The notes: generated from the letters alone by a model not told the origin. Shown: positions 8,687 to 18,071, counted from the first letter of the stretch. The stretch is DNA of 64,000 nucleotides from Roseospira marina (GCF_014197855.1 NZ_JACIGJ010000001.1:485746-549745), one strand, 5' to 3'. Made by a program: numbers and translations.

Positions 8687-9910
8687 TTAAAGCCCTTTGG
8701 CAAAATCCTGTGGAGCCGTCGTGTACGCCTTGAACACGAACGACAAACGCTTTTCAAACTCCGCCACGTCGTCCCCCTCCGGACGGAGCTGCGCGGCCTT
8801 CTGCGCAAACTGGCGTGCCAGCCTCGGTTGACCTGGAATGCCAAAAATGTCCTCGAACGTCTTGGTATCCAAGTTGGATTCGGCTGTCCGAAGGAACGGC
8901 GCGATCTGAGGCCGTTGCAGAAACTCCACAAGACTGTCGACCGCCTCCGGCCCCATGCGATCGAGATGACCGGCCATCTCGACGATATCGCCCGTGCTCT
9001 TGTTCTCAAGGCTGTCCAGCAGCGCGGGCGACGTAAACACCGTCCAGAACCGAGCGCCCATAGTCTGGTGCAGGCCCTCGAGAAGGCGTTCATATTCCGA
9101 GCGTCCGGCGTGTGAGACCCCCACCGCCGCCCGCGGATCGGTATCCAGCATTTCGCGAGTCAGGTCGCCGGCGATGTGCTGGGCCTCGTTGAAGCTGTCG
9201 CGGCCGATCTTCAGCAGAAACTCAAGATCCTCGGGACGGCTCAATTTCAGCAACCCCTCGCCCATCTCCGTCACGAGGGAGCGTGGCAAGGTGGCGTAGT
9301 ACGGGATCAGGGGCACTTGCCAGCGGTACAACAGATGCGGTGCGATCGTCTCATAGAAGGCATCGGCCCGTTTGTGACGCTTTGCCTTCTGGCCCTTGCC
9401 GCCGGAAACGTGGGCGGATTCGCCATGCCACAAGCTGGCCACGAGCTCGAACAAGCGCGCCAGCAGCGATGTGTTGACCCTGGTATCCGCTTTTCCGGTG
9501 TGCTCGGACACGTCGGTTGCGTGGTCGCCGTGGGTCCGGAAATACTTCTTGGCTGTCGTGCGAATCACAAGGACGCGGACGTCGTTGACGGAGCGCCCAC
9601 ACCATAACGGCGCCTCATCGCTCGGCACCGGCGCCCCATCCGAATCCTTCAAGAGCGCGTCGAACAGCGACCGCTGTTTTTCAAAGATCAGCAGGCACCC
9701 ATTGACCAGCTCCGGCGACGCCAGGATGTCGTCGTAGCTGCGGGACGCGAGGTCGGGCAAAAGGGATCTGTAGACGTCCAGAACCGGACCGCTCAACTGT
9801 TCGTTGATCGCCCGAATGGCGTTGTTCTGGGCACGTGCCCCGCCTCCCTGACCGGAGGGCGATTTACCCTGGCGGGCCGTGCTTTGGCGTGCCTTGGATG
9901 TCGCGGTCAT
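8687..9910 (-). CDS. Conserved-looking hypothetical protein, 407 residues
   Basis: I do not recognise this protein. It starts at ATG 9910 with AGAGGA seven to eight bases upstream. The first 35 residues are basic, Ser/Gln/Gly-rich and likely disordered. The remainder is mostly alpha-helical and soluble, without a signal peptide or membrane segment. Notable stretches are the repeated Leu-rich helices around LLPDLASRSYDDIL, a Lys/Arg cluster GKGQKAKRHKRAD near the middle, and a C-terminal FEKRLSFVFKAY. There are no obvious catalytic motifs. Codon use and GC content resemble the neighbours, so recent transfer is not indicated. It lies 177 bases downstream of recJ on the same strand. Confidence 0.75.
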   Translation of the reverse strand: MTATSKARQSTARQGKSPSGQGGGARAQNNAIRAINEQLSGPVLDVYRSLLPDLASRSYDDILASPELVNGCLLIFEKQRSLFDALLKDSDGAPVPSDEAPLWCGRSVNDVRVLVIRTTAKKYFRTHGDHATDVSEHTGKADTRVNTSLLARLFELVASLWHGESAHVSGGKGQKAKRHKRADAFYETIAPHLLYRWQVPLIPYYATLPRSLVTEMGEGLLKLSRPEDLEFLLKIGRDSFNEAQHIAGDLTREMLDTDPRAAVGVSHAGRSEYERLLEGLHQTMGARFWTVFTSPALLDSLENKSTGDIVEMAGHLDRMGPEAVDSLVEFLQRPQIAPFLRTAESNLDTKTFEDIFGIPGQPRLARQFAQKAAQLRPEGDDVAEFEKRLSFVFKAYTTAPQDFAKGL

Positions 9911-10087
9911 GGCCTGTCCTCTGCTCCCAGGGTCCGTGCTCGCGCCAGCCGCGCCCTCCGTGCCGGCGCCCCGGGGCGCGCCCCGGGACCTCATCGGCGA
10001 GTCTATCCGATTGCGGTCGTCCCGGAAAAGGGCGCCCCAGGCCCATTTGTTTCGAGAACAGTATTATTTTGAGGGAGGAGACGTAAG

Positions 10088-11890
10088 TTATCCGGCCAGA
10101 ATGGCGTCGTCGATGACGAACTGCGGCGTCGTCCGGCCTTGCCACCGGTCGACCCGCAACGTTCCCGCGATATGCATCGTGCGCCCTTGGCCCGTCAGAA
10201 GCGCCTGCCCGAGGTCGCCGTCCGCGACCTTAAAGGCGATGGCTTTCAAGCGCCCGCCCGCCGATCCGCCAAGCTGGCACCGCACATGCCCCATGCCGAC
10301 GATATCGGCGCGCAGTACTCTGGCGTCGGTCAACACGAACGCGGGCTCCGGATTTCCGGCGCCGAAGGGCGCGATATGGTCGAGGTGTCCGAGGAGGTCC
10401 AGGGACGCTCCCTCAACGGCGAGCGCGCCGTCCAGGTCAAGAACGGGGTCCAGCGCCCCATCGTCCCCCACTTGATCAGCCAGATGGCGGGACAAAAAGC
10501 CCTCCAGATCCGTGATCCGATCGGGGTGGAGGCTGAAGCCCGCCGCCATCGCGTGGCCCCCGCCGAGCGTGAGAATGCCCGCCTCCCGCGCCGCGATGAC
10601 CGCCGCGCCAAGATCGAGTCCCGGGATCGACCGACCGGAGCCTTTCGCCTGATTGCCCTCGATGGCCAGGACGCACGCCGGAAGATCGAATCGCTCCCGC
10701 AGGCGACTGGCGACAATTCCGATCACGCCCGGGTGCCACCCCTCGCCCGCCGCCAGGACCATCGGCCCCGCCAGCGGCGTCGTCCGGCCCTCGACCTGCT
10801 CCAGCGCCTCCAGCAGGACCTGCGCCTCGATCTCCTTGCGGTCGGCGTTGAAGCCGTCCAGCGCCTCGGCCATCCGCCGGGCGTCGTCCGGGTCGTCCGT
10901 GCTGAGCAACCGCGTGCCCATCGGCGCTTCGCCCACGCGCCCGCCCGCGTTCACCCGTGGCCCGAGAATATACCCCAGATGAAACGCCGTCGGCGCCTCG
11001 GTCAGGCCGGCCACGTCGGCAAGAGCGGCAATCCCGACGTTCTGCCGCCGGGCCATGACCTTCAAACCCTGCGTCACGAACGCCCGATTGAGGCCCGTCA
11101 GCGGCATGACGTCGCACACAGTGCCGAGCGCGACCAGGTCGAGCAGACCCTTCAGATCGGGCTCCGGCCGCTCCGCCGTGAACCACCCTGCTGCGCGCAA
11201 CGCCCGGTTCAGGCCGACCGTGAGCAAGAACGTCACGCCGACCGCCGCGAGATCCCGATGCGGTGTGGACTCATCGCGCCGCTTCGGATTGATGACGGCG
11301 ACGGCATCCGGTAGGCGATCCCCCGGCGCGTGGTGATCGACCACGACCACATCAAGCCCCACCTCGCGTGCGGCCGCCAAGGGCTCGAACGCGGTCATGC
11401 CGCAATCCACACACACGCAGACACTCGCGCCCGCCTCTTGCAACCCCAGCAGGGCGGGCGCATTGGGGCCGTACCCCTCCTCCAGCCGGTCGGGGATGTG
11501 CACGCGCACTGGCGGCGCCCCGACCGCCCGCAGATAGCGCATCAGCAGAGCGCTGGACGTGGCACCGTCGACATCGTAGTCCCCGAACAGGGCAATCGTA
11601 TCGCCGCCCTGCACCGCCGAGACCAGGCGTGCGACCGCCGTATCCAGATCCCGCAGGTGGCTGGGATCGGGAAGCTGATCGCGCATGGTGGGGCACAGGA
11701 ACCCGGGCGCCGCATCCAGATCAATGCCGCGCGACGCCATGAGGCGGGCAACCACATCCGGCAGGTCATGCCGCTGCGCCAGAGTCAGGGCAAGACGCTC
11801 GTCCACTGGGCGCAAGCGCCACCGTCGACCGAGAACGGATCGTTGATCGTCGAAAAGACCGGTCGGCGGTGCCGCTTCGGCCGTCGTCAT
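10088..11890 (-). CDS. recJ: Single-stranded-DNA-specific exonuclease RecJ
   Basis: 5'-3' ssDNA exonuclease of the RecF recombination and mismatch repair pathways; DHH superfamily. The 600-residue protein shows the motifs in order: LFGDYDVDGATS (motif I), VCVDCGMT, the signature VVDHHAPGD (DHH), VGVTFLL, and the C-terminal DHHA1 glycine motif LTLGGGHAMAAGFS, followed by an OB-type domain. Length is typical (570-600). The start codon overlaps the glpX stop (ATGA at 11887-11890), implying translational coupling. The order aminotransferase-hom-glpX-recJ is conserved in many alphaproteobacteria. Confidence 0.96.
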   Translation of the reverse strand: MTTAEAAPPTGLFDDQRSVLGRRWRLRPVDERLALTLAQRHDLPDVVARLMASRGIDLDAAPGFLCPTMRDQLPDPSHLRDLDTAVARLVSAVQGGDTIALFGDYDVDGATSSALLMRYLRAVGAPPVRVHIPDRLEEGYGPNAPALLGLQEAGASVCVCVDCGMTAFEPLAAAREVGLDVVVVDHHAPGDRLPDAVAVINPKRRDESTPHRDLAAVGVTFLLTVGLNRALRAAGWFTAERPEPDLKGLLDLVALGTVCDVMPLTGLNRAFVTQGLKVMARRQNVGIAALADVAGLTEAPTAFHLGYILGPRVNAGGRVGEAPMGTRLLSTDDPDDARRMAEALDGFNADRKEIEAQVLLEALEQVEGRTTPLAGPMVLAAGEGWHPGVIGIVASRLRERFDLPACVLAIEGNQAKGSGRSIPGLDLGAAVIAAREAGILTLGGGHAMAAGFSLHPDRITDLEGFLSRHLADQVGDDGALDPVLDLDGALAVEGASLDLLGHLDHIAPFGAGNPEPAFVLTDARVLRADIVGMGHVRCQLGGSAGGRLKAIAFKVADGDLGQALLTGQGRTMHIAGTLRVDRWQGRTTPQFVIDDAILAG

Positions 11891-12912
11891 TCGGCCCCCG
11901 CCGTTGACCGCGCCAGGGCAGCCTTGCGGCGCAGGTCGTGGCGGGATTCAATCCGCCGCACCGTGCCTGACGTGGACCGCGCGACCATAGAATGGGTGCT
12001 TGCGCCGCCGGGCCAAACCCGCACGCCCCGCAGAATCGCCCCGTCGGTCACCCCCGTCGCGGCGAACATGACATCGCCCTTCACCATATCGGGAAGCGCC
12101 AGAATCCGGTCCGGATCACCAAAATCCGTGGCGCGGAGGGCGGCCCTGTCGGCCTCGGACCGCACGATCAGCCGACCCTGCATCCAACCGCCCATGCAGG
12201 CCAGCGCGGCAGCCGACAGCACTCCCTCGCGGGCCCCGCCGGATCCCATCAGCATGTCGACGCCGCTGCGCGGGTCGGTGGTCGCCATGATACCCGAAAC
12301 GTCGCCGTCCTGAATGAGCTGGATGCGTGCCCCGGCGGTTCGCACTGCGCCGATAAGATTCTCGTTCCGTGGGCGATCCAGAATGCAGACCACAAGGTCG
12401 CTGGGATCGGCCTGACGCAACCGCGCCAGCGCCTGCACGTTCTCGGCTGGGGTTTGCTCCAGGCTGAGCACGCCGTCCGGAACGCGGGGACCGACCGCGA
12501 TTTTTTCCATGTACAGGTCGGGCGGCATGTCGATGAAGCCACCGGATTCGGCCATCGCCAGCAGCGATAGCGAGTTCGGCATTCCCGTGGCGCAAATCGT
12601 GGCGCCTTCCAACGGGTGGGCCGCGACTTCCACCTCGGGTCCATCCTGGGTGCCGACGGACACGCCATCGCCCAGGCCGCCGTCGTCGTCCTCCTCATCC
12701 AGACCGGGGTCGTGATCGCCGAAGATCACCCGTCCGGTGATCCCGACCCCATTCAGTGCGGTTCGCATCGCACGACTGGCCGCCCGGGCCGCGGCGCGCT
12801 CGTCCCCGCGTCCCAGGTGCATGGCGGCGGCCAGCGCGGACGCTTCCGTCACGCGGGCCATTTCGAGCGCCAGATTGCGTTCGAACACGTGATACTTGTC
12901 TTCGGGAGTCAT
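11887..12912 (-). CDS. glpX: Class II fructose-1,6-bisphosphatase
   Basis: Hydrolyses fructose 1,6-bisphosphate in gluconeogenesis and, in autotrophs, may also hydrolyse sedoheptulose bisphosphate. From ATG 12912 the protein has 341 residues; a TTG three codons upstream is an alternative start. Family features seen are ALAAAMHLGRGDE, GRVIFGDHDPGLDEE, the DGVSVGTQDGPE segment corresponding to the lithium-sensitive phosphatase metal site, GMPNSLSLLA, and GSGGAREGVLSAAAL. It overlaps the recJ start by four bases and lies 168 bases downstream of hom. It is the GlpX type, unrelated in sequence to class I Fbp. Confidence 0.95.
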   Translation of the reverse strand: MTPEDKYHVFERNLALEMARVTEASALAAAMHLGRGDERAAARAASRAMRTALNGVGITGRVIFGDHDPGLDEEDDDGGLGDGVSVGTQDGPEVEVAAHPLEGATICATGMPNSLSLLAMAESGGFIDMPPDLYMEKIAVGPRVPDGVLSLEQTPAENVQALARLRQADPSDLVVCILDRPRNENLIGAVRTAGARIQLIQDGDVSGIMATTDPRSGVDMLMGSGGAREGVLSAAALACMGGWMQGRLIVRSEADRAALRATDFGDPDRILALPDMVKGDVMFAATGVTDGAILRGVRVWPGGASTHSMVARSTSGTVRRIESRHDLRRKAALARSTAGAE

Positions 12913-13080
12913 TGACCTCAAGCCTCGACCATCACAAAAGGCCTCGGCGGAGACGCAACATCAACGGCATCATGCTCCGCCGACGCCCGAGGAGGCCGCA
13001 TCGCACGATGCCCCCTCTCCTCTCTGCCACGATCGTACCACAGCTTGGTCGGAACGACCCGTCCGAGCGGACTGCCGTTG

Positions 13081-14373
13081 TCAAAGATCTTCAATGCGGA
13101 TCATGCATGGCGGTTCGACCACCGCGTCGATCCCCCCGATCCGTTCCAAAGCCCGGGTCGTGGCCGCCTCGACAGTCGAGTGCAACGTCATCACGACGGT
13201 CACCACGGCACCCGGATCGTGCCCACGCTGAAGGATCGACTCCATGGAGACCTGAGCATCGCGCAACGCCGCCGCGATTTCGGCAAACACACCGGGGCGG
13301 TCGAGAACCATAAGCCGCACGTAATACGCGCCAACATGCGTATCGATCGTGGCGGTCGGTCGCTCGACCAAGCCATCCACGGGGACCCCGAAGGTCGGCG
13401 CACCTCGCTTGGCGGCCAAGTCCATAATGTCCGCCACAACGGCCGACGCGGTTGGGCCGGCCCCGGCGCCGCGCCCCTCCAACTTGGAGCGTCCGACGAA
13501 GTCCCCCTCGACCACGACCGCGTTGAACACGCCCTCGACCGAGGCGATGGGACCGTTCTTCGGCACCATGCACGGATGGACGCGCTGCAGGATCCCATGC
13601 TCCGTCTCCTCGGCCACGCCCAGCAGCTTGATCCGGTAGCCGAGTTCGTCGGCATGCTGGATATCCATGGCCGTCACATGGCGGATCCCCTCCATGGAAA
13701 CAGCCTCGAAATCGACCGGGCAGCCGAACGCCATGCTGGTCAGCAGGGCGAGCTTGTGCCCGGTGTCGATCCCGTCCACGTCGAACGACGGGTCGGCTTC
13801 AGCGTAGCCCAGCTCCTGCGCCTCTTCCAAGACATCGTCGAAGTCGCGGCCCGTGTCCTCCATTGTCGTGAGGATGTAATTGCACGTGCCGTTCAGAATG
13901 CCGTAGACGCGCCGAATGTGGTTCCCACCGAGGCCCTCCCGCAACGCCTTGACGATGGGAATCCCACCCGCAACGGCGGCCTCATAAGTCAAATGAACGT
14001 TGGAGGCCTCCGCCGCGCGGGCCAATTCGGTCCCGTGGATGGCGAGCAACGCCTTGTTCGCCGTCACCACGTCGCGACCGGCCTTGAGCGCGGCCGCCAC
14101 CATGTCGCGGGCCACGCCATCCGAACCACCGATCAGTTCGACGATCACGTCGGCCTCAGCCTCGCGCGCCATCGCCACGGGATCGTCGTACCAGACGGCG
14201 CCCGACACATCGCAGCCCCGGTTCTTGCAACGATCCCGCGCGCTGACGGCGGTCACTTCAACCGGGCGCCCGCAGCGCATCGCAATAGTCTGGGCGTGCT
14301 CCTGGAGCAACTGGACCGTTCCGACCCCGACCGTACCCAAACCAGCGATGGCTATCCTCAGCGGCGCGCCCAT
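13081..14373 (-). CDS. hom: Homoserine dehydrogenase
   Basis: Reduces aspartate semialdehyde to homoserine in the Thr/Met branch of the aspartate pathway. The protein has 430 residues from ATG 14373; an in-frame TTG at 14382 sits too close to the GGAGG to be preferred. Domains are an N-terminal NAD(P)-binding fold with GLGTVGVG, the catalytic domain with the family signature around GIPIVKALREGLGGNHI and NYILTTMEDTG, and a C-terminal ACT regulatory domain (about residues 350-430, YYVRLMVLDRPGVFAEI), suggesting feedback control by threonine as in the family. It begins 5 bases after the aminotransferase stop. Confidence 0.96.
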   Translation of the reverse strand: MGAPLRIAIAGLGTVGVGTVQLLQEHAQTIAMRCGRPVEVTAVSARDRCKNRGCDVSGAVWYDDPVAMAREAEADVIVELIGGSDGVARDMVAAALKAGRDVVTANKALLAIHGTELARAAEASNVHLTYEAAVAGGIPIVKALREGLGGNHIRRVYGILNGTCNYILTTMEDTGRDFDDVLEEAQELGYAEADPSFDVDGIDTGHKLALLTSMAFGCPVDFEAVSMEGIRHVTAMDIQHADELGYRIKLLGVAEETEHGILQRVHPCMVPKNGPIASVEGVFNAVVVEGDFVGRSKLEGRGAGAGPTASAVVADIMDLAAKRGAPTFGVPVDGLVERPTATIDTHVGAYYVRLMVLDRPGVFAEIAAALRDAQVSMESILQRGHDPGAVVTVVMTLHSTVEAATTRALERIGGIDAVVEPPCMIRIEDL

Positions 14374-14378
14374 AATCC

Positions 14379-15602
14379 TCAAACCTCCGTGCGTTTACGT
14401 TCAGAGTCTTCAAGAACCTTGTCATAATTCGACAAGAACGTTTTGATATTCCGTGCGGCCTGCCGGATCCGCTGCCGGTTTTCCACCAAGGCAATGCGGA
14501 CATGCTGGTCCCCGTGCTCGCCAAAGCCGATGCCGGGGGACACGGCCACCTTGGCCTCCTGAAGCAACAGCTTGGAGAACTCCAGCGAGCCCAGGTGGGC
14601 AAACGCCGGCGGCAAGGGCGCCCAGGCGAACATGGTCGCGGGCGGCGACGGAATGGACCAGCCCGTCTGATCGAAGGCCTCGACCATGGCGTCGCGCCGG
14701 TCTTTATACAGGCTGCGGATCTCGGCCACGCAGTCCTGTGGACCATTCAGCGCCGCCGTGGCCGCGACCTGTACCGGCGTGAAGGCGCCATAATCCAAGT
14801 AGGACTTGATGCGCGTCAGCGCCCCAATCAGGTGCCGGTTGCCGGCGGCGAAGCCGATGCGCCAGCCGGGCATGTTGTAGCTCTTGGACAGCGACGTGAA
14901 CTCAACGGCCACCTCGCGCGCGCCCGGCACCTGAAGAATGGACGGCGGCGGTTCGTCCCCGAAGTAAATTTCGGAGTACGCCATGTCGGACAGGATCCAG
15001 ATGCCGTGGTACCGGCAGAAGTCCACCACCTGCCCATAGAAATCCAGGTTCGCAAGCAGTGCGGTCGGATTCGACGGGTAGTTCAGCAGCACCGCGATCG
15101 GCTTCGGCACCGAGTGGCGCACGCCCCGCTCCAAGGCATCCAGGAACGCCTGATTGGGCTCGCACGGAATGTGGCGCACCGAGCCCCCGGCGATGATGAA
15201 GCCGAAGGCGTGGATCGGATAGCTGGGGTTCGGCGCCAGCACGATGTCGCCGGGGCTGGTGATCGCCTGGGCGAGGTTGGCGAGACCTTCCTTCGAGCCC
15301 AGGGTGACGATGGTCTCCGTGTCCGGGTCCACCGTCACGTTGAACCGGCGCTCGTAATATGCCGCCAACGCTCGCCGCAGCCCCGGAATACCGCGCGATG
15401 CCGAATAGCGATGGGCGCGCGGGTTCGCGGCCGCCTCCGCCAATTTATCGACGATGTGTTGCGGCGTGGGCTGGTCGGGGTTGCCCATACCCAGGTCGAT
15501 GATGTCATCGCCGGCGGCACGCGCTCGTGCTTTCATGGCGTTGACTTCAGCGAACACATAGGGCGGCAGCCGCTTAACGCGGTAAAATTCCGTTTCGAGC
15601 AT
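14379..15602 (-). CDS. Class I PLP-dependent aminotransferase (AlaC/LL-DAP aminotransferase-like)
   Basis: Fold-type I aminotransferase of 407 residues from ATG 15602. PLP-binding residues are visible: the lysine of SLSKSYNMPGWR at K240, the NYPSNPT loop, and D206 in LSDMAYSE. The N-terminal signature DLGMGNPDQPTP and the overall pattern match the alanine-transaminase AlaC/MetC-adjacent group that stands directly upstream of hom in alphaproteobacteria. Likely substrates are alanine, aspartate or a related amino acid with 2-oxoglutarate or pyruvate; the sequence does not settle this. The 5-base gap to hom implies a shared transcript and a link to aspartate-family amino acids. Just upstream lies the transposase remnant. 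Confidence 0.88.
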   Translation of the reverse strand: MLETEFYRVKRLPPYVFAEVNAMKARARAAGDDIIDLGMGNPDQPTPQHIVDKLAEAAANPRAHRYSASRGIPGLRRALAAYYERRFNVTVDPDTETIVTLGSKEGLANLAQAITSPGDIVLAPNPSYPIHAFGFIIAGGSVRHIPCEPNQAFLDALERGVRHSVPKPIAVLLNYPSNPTALLANLDFYGQVVDFCRYHGIWILSDMAYSEIYFGDEPPPSILQVPGAREVAVEFTSLSKSYNMPGWRIGFAAGNRHLIGALTRIKSYLDYGAFTPVQVAATAALNGPQDCVAEIRSLYKDRRDAMVEAFDQTGWSIPSPPATMFAWAPLPPAFAHLGSLEFSKLLLQEAKVAVSPGIGFGEHGDQHVRIALVENRQRIRQAARNIKTFLSNYDKVLEDSERKRTEV

Positions 15603-15739
15603 GATGGCGGGGTCCCAGGGGAACAGCGGACGACTCGGCGCCCACGCGGCATGCGCGGACGCGAAGCGCGAGACAGTGGCGCAGGCGGTGCCCGGGGTCA
15701 AGCATTGGGGCGCCACAGCCAGGGCAACGGGGTCAGGTT

Positions 15740-16254
15740 AACGGCTGGGGCTGATTTCAGTGGCGTGCCGGATTCGGGGATGATTCAACAGGTGCCTTGC
15801 CCTCACCCGGAGCCGGACGCCCATGGAAGAAATGTTCGTTAAGGATCGCCTTCGCCTTCTTCTCAAGCACTTCGGTGACGTGACGGACCCGCACGATCCT
15901 GCCAAAGTGATGTATCCGATGCGGGAGGTTCTGTTTCTCGTAACACGCGCCAGCATTTCGGGGTGTGAAGACTATGACGAGATCGCGGAATGGGGCGTTC
16001 ATCACCTGGATTTCCTCCGAACCTACGGAGAATACTACTTCGGCACTCCCAAGGAAGACTGGCTTCGAACCGTCCTCAATCGCATAGACCCGACGCGGTT
16101 CGAGGCCTGCTTCATGGCCTGGGCCACGTCTTTTCGTCCCGACGCCCCGACCCTGATTGCCCTGGATGGCAAAACCCTACGGCGCAGCGGTGACAGCGCG
16201 AGCGGCCAGAAACCGCTTCAAGTGGTCTCGGCCTGGGCCTCGGCACAGCGCCTG
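15740..16254 (+). mobile_element. Truncated ISAs1-family insertion sequence
   Basis: The left part of an ISAs1-type element: a short leader followed by the 5' two fifths of its transposase (see the next entry). The left boundary is approximate because I could not identify the terminal inverted repeat with certainty. The right half, including the rest of the transposase and the right inverted repeat, is missing; the sequence switches near 16254 to the 3' side of an unrelated minus-strand gene fragment. The element is therefore immobile on its own. Confidence 0.7.
15823..16254 (+). pseudogene. ISAs1-family transposase, N-terminal fragment
   Basis: About 144 residues with the N-terminal domain of ISAs1/H-repeat-associated transposases (MEEMFVKDRLRLLLKHFGDV start, SGCEDYDEIAEWG, RTYGEYYFGTPKEDWL) and the diagnostic LIALDGKTLRRSGD followed by VVSAWASAQRL. 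A full family member is about 370-380 residues; the continuation expected after QRL (usually a VLGQ-type sequence followed by the DDE core) is absent. The frame stays open past 16254, but those residues are the complement of another gene and have no transposase features. The original start ATG at 15823 is intact. Confidence 0.8.
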
Positions 16255-16569
16255 GATGCTCTTGTTCAGGGATACTGGGTTCTCGATAAACCAAATCCAG
16301 GTATCGGAACTGATCTCGTCCCCGGTGACGTCGACGACCACGTCCACGGCCCAACTGGAGCCGTTGTGCGTGTACCCCCACGTCACGTTCTGATTCAAAA
16401 GCTGCTGAAGGCGCGTCACACGCTGCCCGCAGAGGGCGTAGTACCGACTGGCGACGGCCTTCGACCTCGCTTCGAGGCCGCGACGAATATCGGATCGGGG
16501 TCCATTGTCCGGCACGTTGGGGTGAGTATCGGGCACCCACATGACGGACCCGGGGGAAGGATCCGACAT
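16255..16569 (-). pseudogene. Unknown gene, 3'-truncated at the IS junction
   Basis: The minus-strand frame starts at ATG 16569 with a good ribosome binding site (GAGGAG about 7-9 bases upstream) and reads MSDPSPGSVMWVPDTHPNVP, then RYYALCGQRVTRLQQLL and NQNVTWGYTHNGSSWAVDV, with plausible protein composition. It runs into the transposase fragment near 16254 after about 105 residues (around SLNKSIQ). Both genes are 5'-intact and 3'-truncated at the same point, which points to a deletion or inversion junction. I do not recognise the family. The residues read downstream of 16254 on this strand are antisense transposase and not part of the original protein. Confidence 0.5.
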
Positions 16570-16802
16570 CCTGTCGCTCCTCGGTGCGGCGCCCGTAAAC
16601 CGTACCTCCGCTGGCGCCTTGGCACGAGAAAACCTGACAGGGCCTTCGCTCGTCAAGGACGAGCACGGCAAGCCCGGACCCGGCGGGGCCCGAACAGGAT
16701 CTTCTGTATGTCCCGATCACGCGCGTACGACAACGGCCCGTCGCCCCGTTGTATGGGGCGCGGGCCGCAGGCCGAGAACAACCCGGACGGGGTCCTCTTG
16801 GA

Positions 16803-17069
16803 TCAGGCGTCCAGGGACTTCACACGGGCGGCCAGACGCGAAATCTTGCGAGCGGCCGTGTTGCGGTGCAGCACACCCTTGGTCACGCCACGCTGAATTT
16901 CCGGTTGGGCGACGCGGAAGGCGGTGCGGGCCTCTTCGGCATTGCCGGTGGCCAGCGCGACCTCGACCTTCTTGATGTAGGTACGGATACGGCCGATACG
17001 CGCGTGGTTCATCGCATAACGGCGTTCGTTGCGGCGGATGCGCTTTTTGGCCGACTGATGGTTCGCCAT
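16803..17069 (-). CDS. rpsT: 30S ribosomal protein S20
   Basis: An 88-residue basic, helical ribosomal protein that binds 16S rRNA. The N-terminus [17 protein letters not shown] is the typical S20 sequence, and the C-terminal [20 protein letters not shown] closes it. It is monocistronic here, with its own strong promoter at 17231-17259 on the same strand. In many alphaproteobacteria the gene downstream of rpsT is dnaA; here it is the truncated gene and IS scar instead. Confidence 0.97.
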   Translation of the reverse strand: MANHQSAKKRIRRNERRYAMNHARIGRIRTYIKKVEVALATGNAEEARTAFRVAQPEIQRGVTKGVLHRNTAARKISRLAARVKSLDA

Positions 17070-17230
17070 GGATACTCGTTTCCCTCGGCTAGGTCCGGGT
17101 TGATGTCAGTGTTGCCGCACGGCACTGCCGCCTTTGGGCAGGGGTGGCGTCGCCTCCGCGCCGCGCCGGTCCGTCAGACCGTCTCCGCGACGCCCCCGGG
17201 GCAACGCTGGCGTGAAATCGGAAGGCGCGT

Positions 17231-17259
17231 TTTATAAGCGCGGGGACGGATGCCGTCAA
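17231..17259 (-). promoter_or_regulatory. Sigma70-type promoter of rpsT
   Basis: Read on the minus strand: TTGACG (-35, 17254-17259), a 17-base spacer and TATAAA (-10, 17231-17236), close to the vegetative consensus. It lies about 160 bases upstream of the rpsT start codon, leaving a fairly long GC-rich 5' leader that could hold autoregulatory structure, as S20 is translationally self-regulated in E. coli. Confidence 0.7.
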
Positions 17260-17294
17260 CCGCCAACAAACACGGCGCCCTCAAACACCCCGAT

Positions 17295-18071
17295 TCACTT
17301 GTTCTTGAAGTCGGGTTGGCGTTTCTCGACAAACGCGGCCATGCCTTCTTTTTGATCGGTGGTCGCGAAGGTGGAGTGGAACAGCCGGCGCTCAAACCGG
17401 ACTCCTTCCCGCAGGGTGGTCTCGTAGGACCGATTGACCGACTCCTTGACCATCATCACGAGCGGCAGGGAGAGATCGGCAATACGTCCGGCCACCTTGA
17501 TGGCCTCGTCCTTCAGATCGTCCACCGGTACGACGCGGCTGACCAGGCCCGACCGCTCGGCCTCGGTCGCGTCCATCATGCGGCCGGTCAGGCACATTTC
17601 CATGGCCTTCGCCTTGCCGACGAAGCGGGTCAGGCGTTGGGTGCCGCCGGCGCCCGGCATGGTCCCGATGGTGATTTCGGGCTGCCCGAACTTGGCGTTC
17701 TCGGCGGCGAGGATGAAGTCGCACATCATCGCGAGTTCGCAGCCTCCGCCCAGGGCATACCCGGACACAGCGGCGATGACGGGCTTGCGGCAGGTGGTGG
17801 CGCGCTCCCAGTCGGCGGTGATGAAATCCTCCATGTACGCATCCATGTAGGACTTGTTCGCCATCTCCTTGATGTCGGCGCCGGCGGCGAAGGCCTTTTC
17901 GCTGCCCGTCAGGACGATGGCACCGATGTCCGTGTTCGCCTCGAACGCGTCGAGCGCCTGCGTCAGCTCCCGCATCAGGCCCCGGGACAGAGCGTTCAGG
18001 GCCTTGGGTCGGTTCAGAATAATGACGCCAACCTTGCCGTGGGTCTCGACCAGGATGTTTTCGTAGGCCAT
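17295..18071 (-). CDS. Enoyl-CoA hydratase
   Basis: Crotonase-fold enzyme of 258 residues that hydrates trans-2-enoyl-CoA in beta-oxidation or related pathways. Both catalytic glutamates of the hydratase are present: E112 in [15 protein letters not shown] and E132 in [13 protein letters not shown]; the oxyanion-hole region AAGADIKEM is also intact. Length equals the family norm. It stands between rpsT and a small exported protein in the rpsT-echA-mutM order found in relatives. Substrate chain length is not predictable. Symbols such as echA or fadB1 are used for this position, but I leave it blank. Confidence 0.93.
   Translation of the reverse strand: MAYENILVETHGKVGVIILNRPKALNALSRGLMRELTQALDAFEANTDIGAIVLTGSEKAFAAGADIKEMANKSYMDAYMEDFITADWERATTCRKPVIAAVSGYALGGGCELAMMCDFILAAENAKFGQPEITIGTMPGAGGTQRLTRFVGKAKAMEMCLTGRMMDATEAERSGLVSRVVPVDDLKDEAIKVAGRIADLSLPLVMMVKESVNRSYETTLREGVRFERRLFHSTFATTDQKEGMAAFVEKRQPDFKNK

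Noticed and set aside
13022..13080. Possible regulatory RNA in the hom-glpX gap
   Set aside because: No riboswitch-like conserved elements or clear hairpin with T tract could be identified.
16255..16896. Continuation of the transposase frame past 16254
   Set aside because: It is open only because it is the complement of the unknown gene and rpsT; it carries no DDE-transposase residues.
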